Origin: Antrodiella citrinella
Lineage: Eukaryota; Basidiomycota; Agaricomycetes; Polyporales; Steccherinaceae
Reading direction: 5' to 3'
Assembly: GCA_004802725.1 (NCBI GenBank)
Contig: SGPM01000038.1
Location: 62,001 to 126,000, forward strand
DNA: 64,000 bases
Below, one piece after another: positions 23,390 to 34,088 of the stretch. The position numbers were made by a program, and so were the translations under genes. Under the pieces are notes generated by a model. That model searched no databases. It was given only the letters and a program-made list of their open reading frames with translations, and was not told the origin of the DNA. The stretch's first letter is position 1, and the number at the start of each line of letters is the position of its first letter.

Positions 23390-24570
23390 CGTCACCGGTA
23401 ATAGTGGTCGAGGTGAACGCCGACGCCACACTTCATGCGCTTGGACCTTCTTATATCCTATAACGGCCGAGTTGGCCAGAGCTAGGGGCGCGTGAGATGA
23501 TGACGATGACGATGAGGTAGCTGACATACCTTGATGCCGACCTATACGTCGAGGTAGCCACCAAGGACGAGGGGAATCGCCGATCGAACGGCCATATATG
23601 TGGAGCAGATGACCAGTGGTAACGTATCACAGACGATAGCGGTGAGCGTCAGTGGTCACTGACTCAAGGTGAAGACGAGCAGACGTGTCGATGTCGATGA
23701 TGGTTGAGATGCAGTCCGACACCACATTTGCTTGCCCTTGGACCTGATTATATGCTATGGCAACCGACTCCACGAGAGGCTGACAAGAGAGGAGGCCACG
23801 TGAGAAGAGGGTCAGAAGGGAAGGTGAGGCTGACATACCTTGGTTGCGATCCACACATAGAACTTAGGCTGCCGTCGCCAATGTCGTCGGGAGGAAAAAC
23901 ATCGATCAAACTGTAAGACACGGATGGCGGATTAGATGGCCAGCGAAACACGCGTGGGAACATGCTCGAGACGCGTCAACGATAGTGGTGCTCGAGGTGA
24001 GGGCCAGCGCCACAGTTGACCCCGCTTGGACCTCGTCGCCGCAGATGACTGACTCGCCGACAGACTGGTGGGGGTACGCGCAAGAAGGAGTTTCAGAGGA
24101 GGTATACAGGAAGATATACCTTGAGTAGAATTCAGACCGGCCACTAGTCGAAGCTGACTTGACGCCGCACTGGGCCGCCTGAGGTTGGCCGTTGGGGACA
24201 ACGGCGAGGAGGAATTACCGAACGGAGGGTAAGTAGATGGCCAGCGAGGCATCACCACTGATTAGAGACGTAAAGGTTGAAGGCGCCAAACCCATGTTGA
24301 AGAGAAGAGACGCGTCGGTGGTGGTGGTTGAAGGGAAAGGTGAACGTCACACTTGGGTCCGCTTGAACCATCTTATATACTGCGCCGGCTGGCTCGGCGA
24401 AAGGCTGACCGGAACGAAAGAGGACGCGTGAGAAGATTTAAAGGGAAGAATGAGGGCTGGCATACCTTGATTGGGATTTCAACCACCTCGTCGAGGCTGA
24501 CCTTGCGCCACACTGAGTTCATGGACCACTGGGGAGGAGATCGTTGGATGGAGGTTGCGGATCGGACGTA
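23390..24570 (-). repeat. Degenerate tandem array of about four 280-345-bp units
   Basis: On the minus strand each unit contains CAAGGTATG(T/C)CAGC (or a close variant), plus-strand positions 23520-23533, 23830-23843, 24113-24123 and 24457-24469. That gives spacings of about 310, 283 and 344 bp. A second block, TATA-like sequence followed by GGTCCAAGCG, A-rich bases, GTGTGGCG and later CGACGCGTC, recurs near 23388-23470, 23710-23770, 23970-24030 and 24308-24385. A third shared block is CTGGCCATCTA (plus TAGATGGCCAG) at 23933 and 24234. Copies are clearly related but carry indels that break any common reading frame. The recurring AAG|GTATGT looks like a 5' splice site, so a decayed gene with duplicated exons is an alternative to a simple satellite. 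Confidence 0.6.
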
Positions 24571-25822
24571 GAATCGTACATCCATACATGAGATGGGCAG
24601 TAAAATGTGCGACGGAGTAGAGGAAATAGATGAAGGAAGGGGAAAGAGGAGGGCGAGCTGTGTTATATGTACGGGCGCGAAAGACCGGAATGGCCATCGG
24701 CGGTCGACGATCGTGTATACCGGCACACATCGCTTGACTTTCCAGCGTAAATGGCTGGTCGCGTTGTCCTCCATAGGTCCATTTATTGTGATAGAGGATA
24801 GATGATATGTCCAAACTTCTTACAGTATAGTATGAGATTCAGCAATATCGTCTGCTGTTCCACGTTGGAATTGCATGGCAAGCCTGAATGAACGAGCCGG
24901 CAAAAGCCGAACTAGGTAGGCCGTGGTCCGGTGCGTCGTGTAACTGTTGGTGGTGCTTGTACCCTCGGGGTGCCAATATCTCCCGTAGATGTCGCTGAGC
25001 TGCTTCATCCCGATGCGTTAACGAGAATTTCCACGTACAGCTAGAGGGAAAGCGGTATACTGACAGATACTGGCAGTAGTCGTCAGTGACTCAAGTGTTT
25101 TTTTGATCGGTTTGGGTTGGTCCGCCTGCGGCCCTGCTACCTGCAGTAGAGGACTCTCAAAGGCCTCCTCCGTTCTGTGGGCCCCGGCACCGATCCCAAT
25201 CATTCCGCACCGTGTGCGCTCCGAGTGAGGCGACTTTATCAGCTGTTCAGTGCAATTCCAGTGGTAAATTCAGAGGGAGAGACAAGGGGAGAGAGCTTTA
25301 TGAATGAGCCTTGTAATCGACAAAACATGGACTGAACTTCGGAGGGCATGAGGATAGATCATAGCACTGACGTGGTCAGGTGAGGCTTATCACAGATCCT
25401 GTTCTCAGTGTCCTGGCCGACGGATCTCCAGCGAGAGATTGACGACGGGAATTTGACGTGCCCAACACCCTCCCGATCGCATGCATGCACGTCGATGTGG
25501 CAAGGGTGTATATTTATTGTCGTCCTGCTAAAAGCTAGCGCATTCCGTATTCACGATGGTCGTACGGAGGTCGAAATACACTGTACAGAGCTGAAAGGGG
25601 TTTTGGAGGTCGCTTACGTCAATCAGCGATGGAAAACGAGGCAGTGAAAGCGAAATTTGGTCCAATATACCCGTAAAATACTGGGGCGGAATTGAGAGGC
25701 GTGATGGCCTCTTGTGCGTTGATAAAATACGTCGAGCACCTTTCGTGTTCGTGAACGACAGCAACGACGACGAGCCAGCAGAAAGCCGACGGTTGTTGTG
25801 TTGCCATTGTTGTGGTCCAAAC

Positions 25823-28722
25823 ATGAATTCGGGCAACTCGAACGGCGCGCGTACTACTTCCAACTTTGTTCAGCACCACCATCCTCCCCCGCCCCGTTCT
25901 CATTCCTTGTCGTCGCCACAGTCGTCGACGGCCATCCAAATACCCATGTTGGGCCCAAACTTGCAGGTCCAGCAGAACAAGCCCCTTCAAAACCAGCAGC
26001 AGGGCGGCCCTCAGCAGCAGCAAGGTCCTCAGCCCTCCGAGATCCCTCTTCCGCCACAGAGCGGACAAGACTTCACCCTCTCTTCCGTCCTCCACTTCCT
26101 TCAGACCGAATGGCGGAGATATGAGCGTGACAGAAATGAGTGGGAGATTGAGCGTGCGGAAATGAGAGTGCGTCTTTCTCTATTTCGCAACTTTCGTGTC
26201 GCGTCCCAACCTGTTTATACACATAGGCCCGGATAGCCCTCCTTGAGGGCGAGCGACGTTCTTTCGACAATGTGAAACTCGACTTGATGCGTCGTATTAA
26301 GATGCTAGAGTATGCGCTGCGCGTCGAACGGTACGTGTGTGTTGCTTATGCGTACGACCTGCCTTTGACGTGTCGTCTGCCAGCTCCAAGCAGCTCATTC
26401 AACCCACCTCTGTGCCTCCCGCGAAATTGGCCACAATCCAGTCGCACACTGGAGGAGCCTCTGGAAAGGATGATGCATACAGTCATAAAGAAGGAAGCAG
26501 TGGGAGTTCGCCCAGGAGCGAAGGTGCGTCAATGCGTGAATATCCTCTTTTCTTTCCTTATGCGTGCTTTCAGACTCGCCGTTACCACCTGAGAACAGGC
26601 TGTCGATACCAAATGGATCAGCTGTGCCTGCAGGCCCAGCTCGCAACCAAGCATGGTCGACAACTTGGTCCCACGGCAACGGCCCTAATGCCGCGACGGT
26701 GGGTACAATGAGCAAACCACCGCCAGGACGAGACCTGAAGAGTAGGACACGAAGTAAAGATTATTTAAAGCAGTGCGTTATGGTGTTCCTCTCACAGTAA
26801 CGTCTATTCACAATTCGTTGTTTGTAAGATGTCTTCAAGAAATCTCTTACCTCACGTCGCCACAAGCTATGAACCCCCTTCCCAACCGCCCTTTGTTGAA
26901 TAACTCGTCTCTCCCGGTCTCGCTTCCGAATGTGCCTTCATATGACCAACTCGCCTTCAACGGTCGTCCACGCAAAGTTATGCCCGACGTTGGCAAGGAA
27001 TTTCCCATGCTGAACGGCATGAGTATCATGTCCAACGCCCCCTCGGTGTCCTCCGCAGCCGGCTCCCAGATGCAAATGGACCGACCAGGTGTCCTAGCCG
27101 GATCCGCGGCACTGGCACCCCAGCAACCGTCTGCTAGCGGGCAGATCCACCAACCTCCGGGGCAATTGCCACTACCGCCTCAGCTTGGCCAGCAACAGCT
27201 CGACTACAAAGACAAGGACTCTGATTCGGACCCGCAGCCTCTGACGTCTATTTTCCAGCCGGCCGAAGATTGGAGGGAGAAGTTGCGTGCGTCACACGAG
27301 GCTTCTGAACGCGCTAGGAATGACCGAGATGGTGCGCCCAATTCGCTCAGCGGTGCTGCTTCGTGGGAGCGTCGCGCGAGGGATGATGACGAAGAGAGCA
27401 AGGAGGAGGAGCCGGAGGTCGAAGAGGAAGACACGAGCGAGATTGGGAGCGACGAGGGGTCTAAAGTCTGGAAAGCGAAAAAGACACTCCGGAAGTGAGT
27501 CTCATCCGTTCCGAAGCTTACAAGGGTTCATTGTCTGATATCAATATGCAGTCATCTGGATGCCGTACGTGCGGTTGCATTCCATCCAAACGACCTATGT
27601 CTTGCCACGGGTGGAGATGATAACACAGTCAAGATATGGAGGGTTGATCCTGCTGGTCTCGCATCATCCAAGTGAGTGGTCTACCTTGTTATATCGAATG
27701 ACCTAGTCTCTTATACACCCTCTCACAGCGCACGTCAGATCGATGTCGAGCCACAGTTGACACTCCGAGGCCACTCAGCAGCGATCACACGACTCGTGCA
27801 CTCCCCCTCGAAGCAGCTCCTCTACTCCGCCTCGTTGGACTCGTCCATCCGTGTATGGGCGCTCCCGGGCCAGACGCACACGACGTACGCACCGTACGAC
27901 GCGACACGCGCACGCGGCGACCTCATCGGGCACACCGACGCAGTATGGGACTTGGCGCTAGTGCGAGATGAGGGGACGCTGATCAGTGTCGGGGCGGAGG
28001 GCGCGGTGAAAGTGTGGGACGTGAGCGGACCGTCTGGGGGTGGATCGTTGAAGTTGTCGTGGGGATATGACGGTGTGGATGGGGAGCAGGATGAGAATGT
28101 GGATGCGCCCGGGGCGACGGCTGTTGAGGCGATCAAGACTGACCTCAAAAAGGTTGCTGTTGCGTATCAAAATGCGGGGATCAAGATTTTCGATATTGAG
28201 ACTGGGAAGGAGGTCATCCGATTACAGACTCAGAGTGAGCTATTTCTCAGCCGTTGTTATCACCATTAGACTGACTTGTTCTTTGATTGCAGTCGGCGAT
28301 TCGGATACTCAAGTCAACAGTATCGCCTCGCATCCGACGATGTCTATCCTCGTCACCGCGCATGAAGACAGACAGATCCGCATATTCGACATCGGAACCG
28401 GTTAGTACACCCCCATACATGCTATTACGTTCTTACTGACCAACACGTTCTCGCAGGTCAATGCACTCACTCGATGGTCGCCCACCTGGACGCAGTCACC
28501 TCGCTCTCAATAGACGCAGCCGGCTTCTCCCTGGTATCAGGCGGGCACGACTGCTCCGTCCGGTTCTGGGACATCCTCGGGTCGAAGTCATGCGTGCACG
28601 AGATCGCGAGCCACCGGGAGAAGGCGAAGGAGGGCGTGTTGGCTGTGGAGTTCCACCCGACGTTGCCGATTATGGCGAGTGCGGGCGCGGACGGCGTCGT
28701 CAAGCTGTATGCTACGTCGTAA
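25823..28722 (+). CDS. PRO11: Striatin homologue (PRO11/FAR8), STRIPAK scaffold
   Basis: Scaffold of the STRIPAK phosphatase-kinase complex, which in filamentous fungi controls hyphal fusion and sexual development. ATG 25823 gives a Gln/Pro-rich start. Then comes the diagnostic striatin coiled coil spread over three exons: [20 protein letters not shown], then [20 protein letters not shown], then [19 protein letters not shown] disordered linker follows, a [11 protein letters not shown] helix and an acidic run ([20 protein letters not shown]), then a C-terminal WD40 propeller of about six or seven blades from [15 protein letters not shown] (27550) to [11 protein letters not shown], stop at 28720-28722. 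Length is about 800 residues, normal for fungal striatins. The frame is open upstream to 25712 but lacks an ATG I would prefer. A 4.6-kb gene-poor region lies upstream. Confidence 0.93.
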
Positions 28723-29569
28723 CGCGGTCAGGCTACGATGCATTCATTTGAGTTGGAGACATTGTTTCGACAACTCAACATTGACGGACCAGTACTATTC
28801 ATTATACTGTGTTTCTCGCCCCCATGTTCTTTTCTTCTCCCGTCTCCTGTTCTGTTTGCCACGAATTCATCTCAGGTTTTACTTCATGATTATTATTCGT
28901 CCCGTCGCGCCGTCGCTCAAGTTGTGTAGTCTTCTCTTCAAGCTTACATCCCACTCGTACTCGTGATTCCTATCCTTCTCTTCTTTCGCTTTTACACTGA
29001 ATCATAATAACGTCGTTATTTCAACTTACGGATCTGGGTTTGTTTTTGCTATCGTTTTCTTCTGAATATTCTCAACTACACACCCTCTCTTCTCGGCGGC
29101 GTTGGCGTAGCAAGCGTTATACGCTCTTAGTGGTCGTTGTTTCGCTCTTGTTTGACGGATAGACTGCACATATAGCAAATCCATGGCCATGATGACTCAC
29201 GCGTTTGTTTCTTTGAATACATGACGCGCCCCCTTGCACGATCGAACCAGCCAATGCGCATGCTACCACTTTGGATCAAATCGCCACAACATGCGCGACT
29301 GAAACTAAACTCAACATATGGACCTTCCTTGATTCTGGGTCCAATGATCCATATCCCAATACAACAAAGACGCGTTTACAGTACTCGTACATGAAATTGC
29401 AAAGCTTAAACTGACCAAATACACCAAAATGCGTGTACTTCCTTCCAACGTTTATGATCAAGATGTACATACAAGCACCCCGTCTATCATCCAAACAAAG
29501 AGCGCAACGATGAGCAGCGACACCACACAAGATACAAAATAAATGTGAATCCAGAAGGTATAGCCATTG
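28723..29569. other. Convergent 3' region between striatin and the GAT-EH gene
   Basis: About 850 bp of T/C-rich, then mixed sequence containing the 3'-UTRs of two convergent genes. Short frames (29276-29530 minus, 28738-28966 plus) have no recognisable domain. No repeat or RNA gene is seen. Confidence 0.35.
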
Positions 29570-32500
29570 TTATGAATCCACAGAAGCACCATCATCAACC
29601 AGCGAATAAGCCGGAGGCGGCTCGTCCGACCCTTCTGGCTCAGCCTCAACCTGTTCCTCTCGCGGGGGCGGAGGCGGCGGAGGCAGATCACCTTCCGCAT
29701 CGTTCGCTCTACGAGCCGGCAGTGGTGGCGGCGGCGCAGGCATAGGCACTGGCATAGATATCTGCTCTGGTGGTGGGTCATCGAATGGCGAGGCTTCCTC
29801 GATGACAGGTGCTTCACGTCCAGCAGGTGATGGCGGGACGAGAGAGAGCGGGAGTGTGTCGGGGACCTCTCGCCCTGCAATCTTCGCCTTGATGAGGTGC
29901 ATCGCGACTGCGAAGTCCTCTCTCGACAGTCGGCCGTCTGTATCTGAGTCTGCTAGATCCCTGTACATCACATTAGGCGAGGAAGAGAAATACAAGTAAG
30001 TGGAACGCACCAAATTTTGGCCAGGATACTTTCGGATAGCTTGGACTTGGACATAAACGGCACAGCAGCCTCGCCCTCGATATATCCATGTTTCCACGGA
30101 TCCAACATATCAAAATATCGATCCGACGTCGCCTTTTCCACAGGCGTGACATCCCACGTCCACCCAGCCGGTATCGTATTATCAGCCTGTATTGAGGGAG
30201 GCGAAGGCATCGACATCGCGGTCGGTGAAGTCGGAAGGAGAAGGTGAGGTTGTGACACCGAGCCGGATCCGCCCACGGCGAGTAACGGAGAAGGGTTGGT
30301 AGTAGGCGGTCGGGTGGCAGGCGCTGACACGACGCGGCTTGGACGTGAGTTATATCCAGAGAAACCGTCAGGTGGCGCGAGAAACTGTCGAGACGTTGAT
30401 GGAAGACCTGCAAGGAGGCTGGAGGTGGTCCCACCGGTAAATGTTGTCGTCAAGGGACCGGCAGGGCTTGTCGGGGATAATGGGAGTCCAGTGGGTGTAG
30501 GCTGCAGAGGCGGGATAGATGACAGAGATGTTGACTCAGCGAGGTCAATGAGCTGTCGGGGAAGTATGAGAGCGGACAACAAGATGCCAAGATGTGGTAC
30601 TTACAGACTCCTCCTGGACGACAGGTTTTCGTAACCTCGGAGGAATGAGTGATTCGGGTAACGTCTTCGGTACCGGTACCGCATTTTGTCTGGCTTGTAT
30701 CAGATGCAGTGCGACAGCGAATTCGTCTTGACCTAATCGACCGTTCCCATTGAAGTCTACCAAACTCCTGTTGTACAACCATGAGCTTCAAAACGGTACT
30801 AATACATGCCGAAAGCAAATGAAACGTACCAAATTTGCTTGACATCCTGCTCAGACATCCCACTCTGCAGGAAATGCGCCCTCGCAACCTTGCCTTCCAG
30901 ATAACCCTTACTGTGTTCGTCCAACGCACCGAAGAACGCATCCGACGTATCCTTCTCCTCATTCGACACATCCCACCCATACGCTCGTGAGCTGGAGCTA
31001 GGTCCGGCGATGGGTGGTGTCAGAAATGAAGTAGAGGTTGGTGACATCGGAGACATAGTATCGGCGGGGGACAACGGAGACGCGTCAAGGTATAATGAAG
31101 GCGGGAGTGACTGTGGTAAGTTCTTGATACTACCAGCCATACTTCCTTGCACGAGGTACATGGCGACGACGAATGCAGGCGCATCTAGGTACCCACGCTT
31201 GTGCACATCCGCTAGTTCCCTGGTATGACCTTAGCCTCAGAAATCTCGACGGTGCAATGTGAGCAACGTACCAGATTTGACCCAAAGTCTGCATGGGAAG
31301 CTTGGATTTAATAAGGACTTCACGAGCACGGTTGCCTGTGCGAATGGTCAAAACCTAGCGCTGTTTGCTCCTCTAGCTACGCACCATTTAGAGCACCATG
31401 CTCGGGCTGACTTGACATGAAGATCTTCATGAATTTGGTGCGATCTTCGGCGGAAAGAGGCGGCAAGTTTCCTATTGACGAGCTACTAGAGCTGGGTCCT
31501 GCTACAGATTCGTTATGATGGCCTGTAGGCTCGAGTCCTTGGATGGTGGCCGTTGCCCCCTCTGTTATAACATATACGGTTTAGTGATACGATTATAAGG
31601 CTTCGTATGGAGTACTCACGCAGAAGAACCCACCCCTCCTCAACCTTCTTTCCAGCGTTGGCTTGCGCGTGTCCTATCAACCTTACTGCAACACCCACGA
31701 CCTGTCTGCTCAACATCTCACTCTCTTCCACGTTAGCAATGCGCCAGATGTCGGCAAGGACAGTCGGAGAAAGCCTGGACCCGCTGAAGATCTTGACCGC
31801 AGCATGTGAAGAGATGCTGCCTATACGACGTGTGTCCGCCATCTCGAATATCTGGTCAATCAGGGCGGACTCTGCACGAGTAGGTTGAAAGGACGTGATA
31901 GCCTCCAATGACCGGAGCTGTAACCGTCAGATTCATGGGCACCGGATCCACAAAAACAAGACACACTTTCTGATCAGCCAGAACACGCTCCATGTCACCC
32001 TGCTCGATGCCCACTCGCTCCAAGTTGGTGTACATCTGTATTGCTTCGAGCAGCTCCTCATTTGTACCCAGCAGCTCAGCCAAGAGACGCTCCTCCTTCG
32101 TCTCCTTCTTAGATTTTGCTTTCCGTCTCGAACGCTCTGCCTGAGTGGTCGCCCATGGTATCTGCGAGAAGACAAGATCTTGAGACGAACGGCACTTTGC
32201 AAGAAACTCCTGAACACGACCGACAGATCTTCAGAGCAAGCAACGAGACAGGAACGCTGCAGCAACACACCTGGATGATCCCCTTCTCTTTCAAATCGTC
32301 GGGCTTGGCGTAGACCAATGCCTCGTACAACAAGTTCGCGTTCCCCTTCCCCGATTTGCACACATGAAGCAGCCTCTCTATGTCCTCCTCCGCCGAGATC
32401 ACCCTGTTTGCGTTATTAGACGGTCCAGCTTTCTGGCTTTGGCCTTGCGTAAAGCCAGGCGGGGGTCCTGGCGGGGGAGGGAAGTAACCCTGCGGAGGAG

Positions 32501-32912
32501 GCTGTCTCGCCTGCACCTGAGGGGTCGGATATGCCTGATAATGGTGCTGGTAGGACTGCGTGCGACTATGTCGCGAGCACGATGGCTGCTGATACTGAGA
32601 ATACTGCATTTGAGACTGAGAGAAGGTAGCTTGAGGTTGGGAAGCCCAGTTGTTATTAAGACGGTAAGGATTCTGCTGATGATACTGCGGACCCGGGGGC
32701 TGCTGCGGGGGCTGGTGATTCGCAGATGGAGGTGGGTAATGGGGGCCGTGTTGGGACGAATTTACACGTTGATGCTGCTGCTGTTGCACGCCTTCATCGT
32801 CTGATAGAACCGTGCCAAGAGAAGGGAGCACACCGTCGAAAGGTAGGGATGTGGGGTCAGCGCCTCAGAGGGTACACCCGGAGCGGAAGAGAATCTTACA
32901 ATAGCCGTACAT
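29570..32912 (-). CDS. GAT domain plus four EH domains: probable fused endocytic/ubiquitin adaptor
   Basis: Read on minus: a Gln/Pro-rich N-terminus (about 32860-32440), then a GAT domain (AEEDIERLLHVCKSGKGNAN, EFLAKCRSSQDLVFSQIPWA, LLGTNEELLEAIQMYTNLER; about 32410-31960) of the GGA/TOM1/Lsb5 type that binds ubiquitin. A 49-bp GTGTGT...TTACAG intron (about 31910-31960) then leads in phase into EH1 (31920-31640). EH1 has no ATG of its own: its first codons read LRSLEAITSFQP. EH2 (about 31460-31130), EH3 (about 30980-30640) and EH4 (about 30170-29870) follow, each with the NPF-pocket Trp (VLADIW, TLGQIW, DVKQIW, ILAKIW). The Pro-rich tail holds a PPAY motif (PPxY, a WW/Nedd4-ligase ligand) and ends GASVDS at TAA 29570-29572. 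No coiled coil or UBA is seen. No VHS domain is visible; the N-terminal exon (ATG 32912 with a 36-bp intron) is uncertain. Confidence 0.78.
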
Positions 32913-34088
32913 GTCTACCCCTGTGTTCACTGCAGTATTCCCCTCGCTATGTCGTCGTCGAACGCCGAGAAACGAGGAATGAGAATGTTTGATCAAGGTT
33001 TGCTATCATGCAGACCGTACTTAGGACATGCCAGTCACTGTTAGGTCCGGGCTAAGGACCACTGTGACAACCTCCGTCGTCACGTAAAAGATCTTGTATA
33101 TTCCCTATCAAGCTGCCATGAAATGGTTTTCACGAGATTCGGTACTTTGGACTTACTACTGACCGCAAGAGAAACACAGAACCACCTTGGAACAACCGAA
33201 AAGTCAAAGACTAGAACAAATCAATATTTTGAATATCTCCGTCAACTTTATTTTCGATATTTCAAATAGCCTACATCACTGAAGTCTCAGTATGACGCTG
33301 AGGTAAATGTAGCATACACTTGTACCAAGACTTACACGTGGAAATTCGGGGTCATTCTCTCGAGACTCAGACAACGAGAGTGGGCTTGAAGAATTCATTT
33401 CAATCTAATGTGCGGACATCATACAACCAAGGTAATCGGGCGGAGGTAAGTAAGTAAAGAAAGCGGAGAGGGAAAATCAAAGGCCACAGAGATACGACGG
33501 GGTGGCGACTATGATCGAAGAGGGAGCAAGCATAAATGCAAAAAACAGGTTGGAGGGACTATGATATAAACGTGAAGGTGGGGGATGGACACTATACTTG
33601 GTGAGTTGAGAAAGAAGAGATGTGTAAGCTTGACGAGAGAGACAAAACAAGGGTTTTCTTGCGCTGCAGAGAAGGAGAAAGAGACTAAAATGAGGATGTT
33701 TCAAGTAGGCAGAGAGGAATTAGTCGAGTGGATGAGACGAGACAAAGAGGTTGGGACAGGGATGGCAAAGGAATGGAAGTGACAGCGGCCCATTAGATGG
33801 GCGTGTCAATATTGCAGGTGGATGGGTAAGTGAATTAAGACAGACACAGGCGGTGACGGCGACGATGGGAAACAACGAGAGTCCAACAGCGAGGCAGCAA
33901 TCAAACTTATATCGCAGCAGCAAAGAATTAGGAAAACAAGCTTAATTCGTCCTGGATGTGGTGAGGCAGCAGAAATGCAGCAACTTAGCAGAACAAGAAA
34001 GGATTTGTGATAGCAACAACCTTTACATGCAACACTCTTGATGGCGTGCGTGCATTCGTCAAGTCGTTGTCGCTCGGTACGCATCAGC
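32913..34088. other. Intergenic region upstream of the GAT-EH gene
   Basis: About 1.2 kb holding the promoter of the GAT-EH gene (right-to-left) and the 3'-UTR of the Pin4-like gene. It is purine-rich at 33420-33780. A missing VHS-type exon could in principle hide in 32950-33400, but I find no minus-strand open frame there that resembles one. Confidence 0.35.

Larger units (their letters stand above)
21245..25822. other. Gene-poor region between divergent genes, rich in degenerate repeats
   Basis: About 4.6 kb with no gene I can support, unusual for this dense window. It holds two repeat families (separate entries). ATG 21862 opens 97 codons to about 22155 with protein-like composition but no recognised family. 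An ATG near 24774 on minus opens a 133-codon frame that runs into the repeats. The last kilobase (24820-25822) should contain the striatin promoter and leader. It could be a large regulatory region, a non-coding RNA locus or a decayed element; the sequence does not decide. Confidence 0.4.

Noticed and set aside
25712..25822. Upstream extension of striatin (from 25712)
   Set aside because: The frame is open, but the residues (Cys/Arg-rich) do not resemble striatin and ATG 25823 gives the usual start.
33420..33800. Purine-rich stretch with AG-rich repeats
   Set aside because: Simple composition bias in an intergenic region, without periodic units or a frame.
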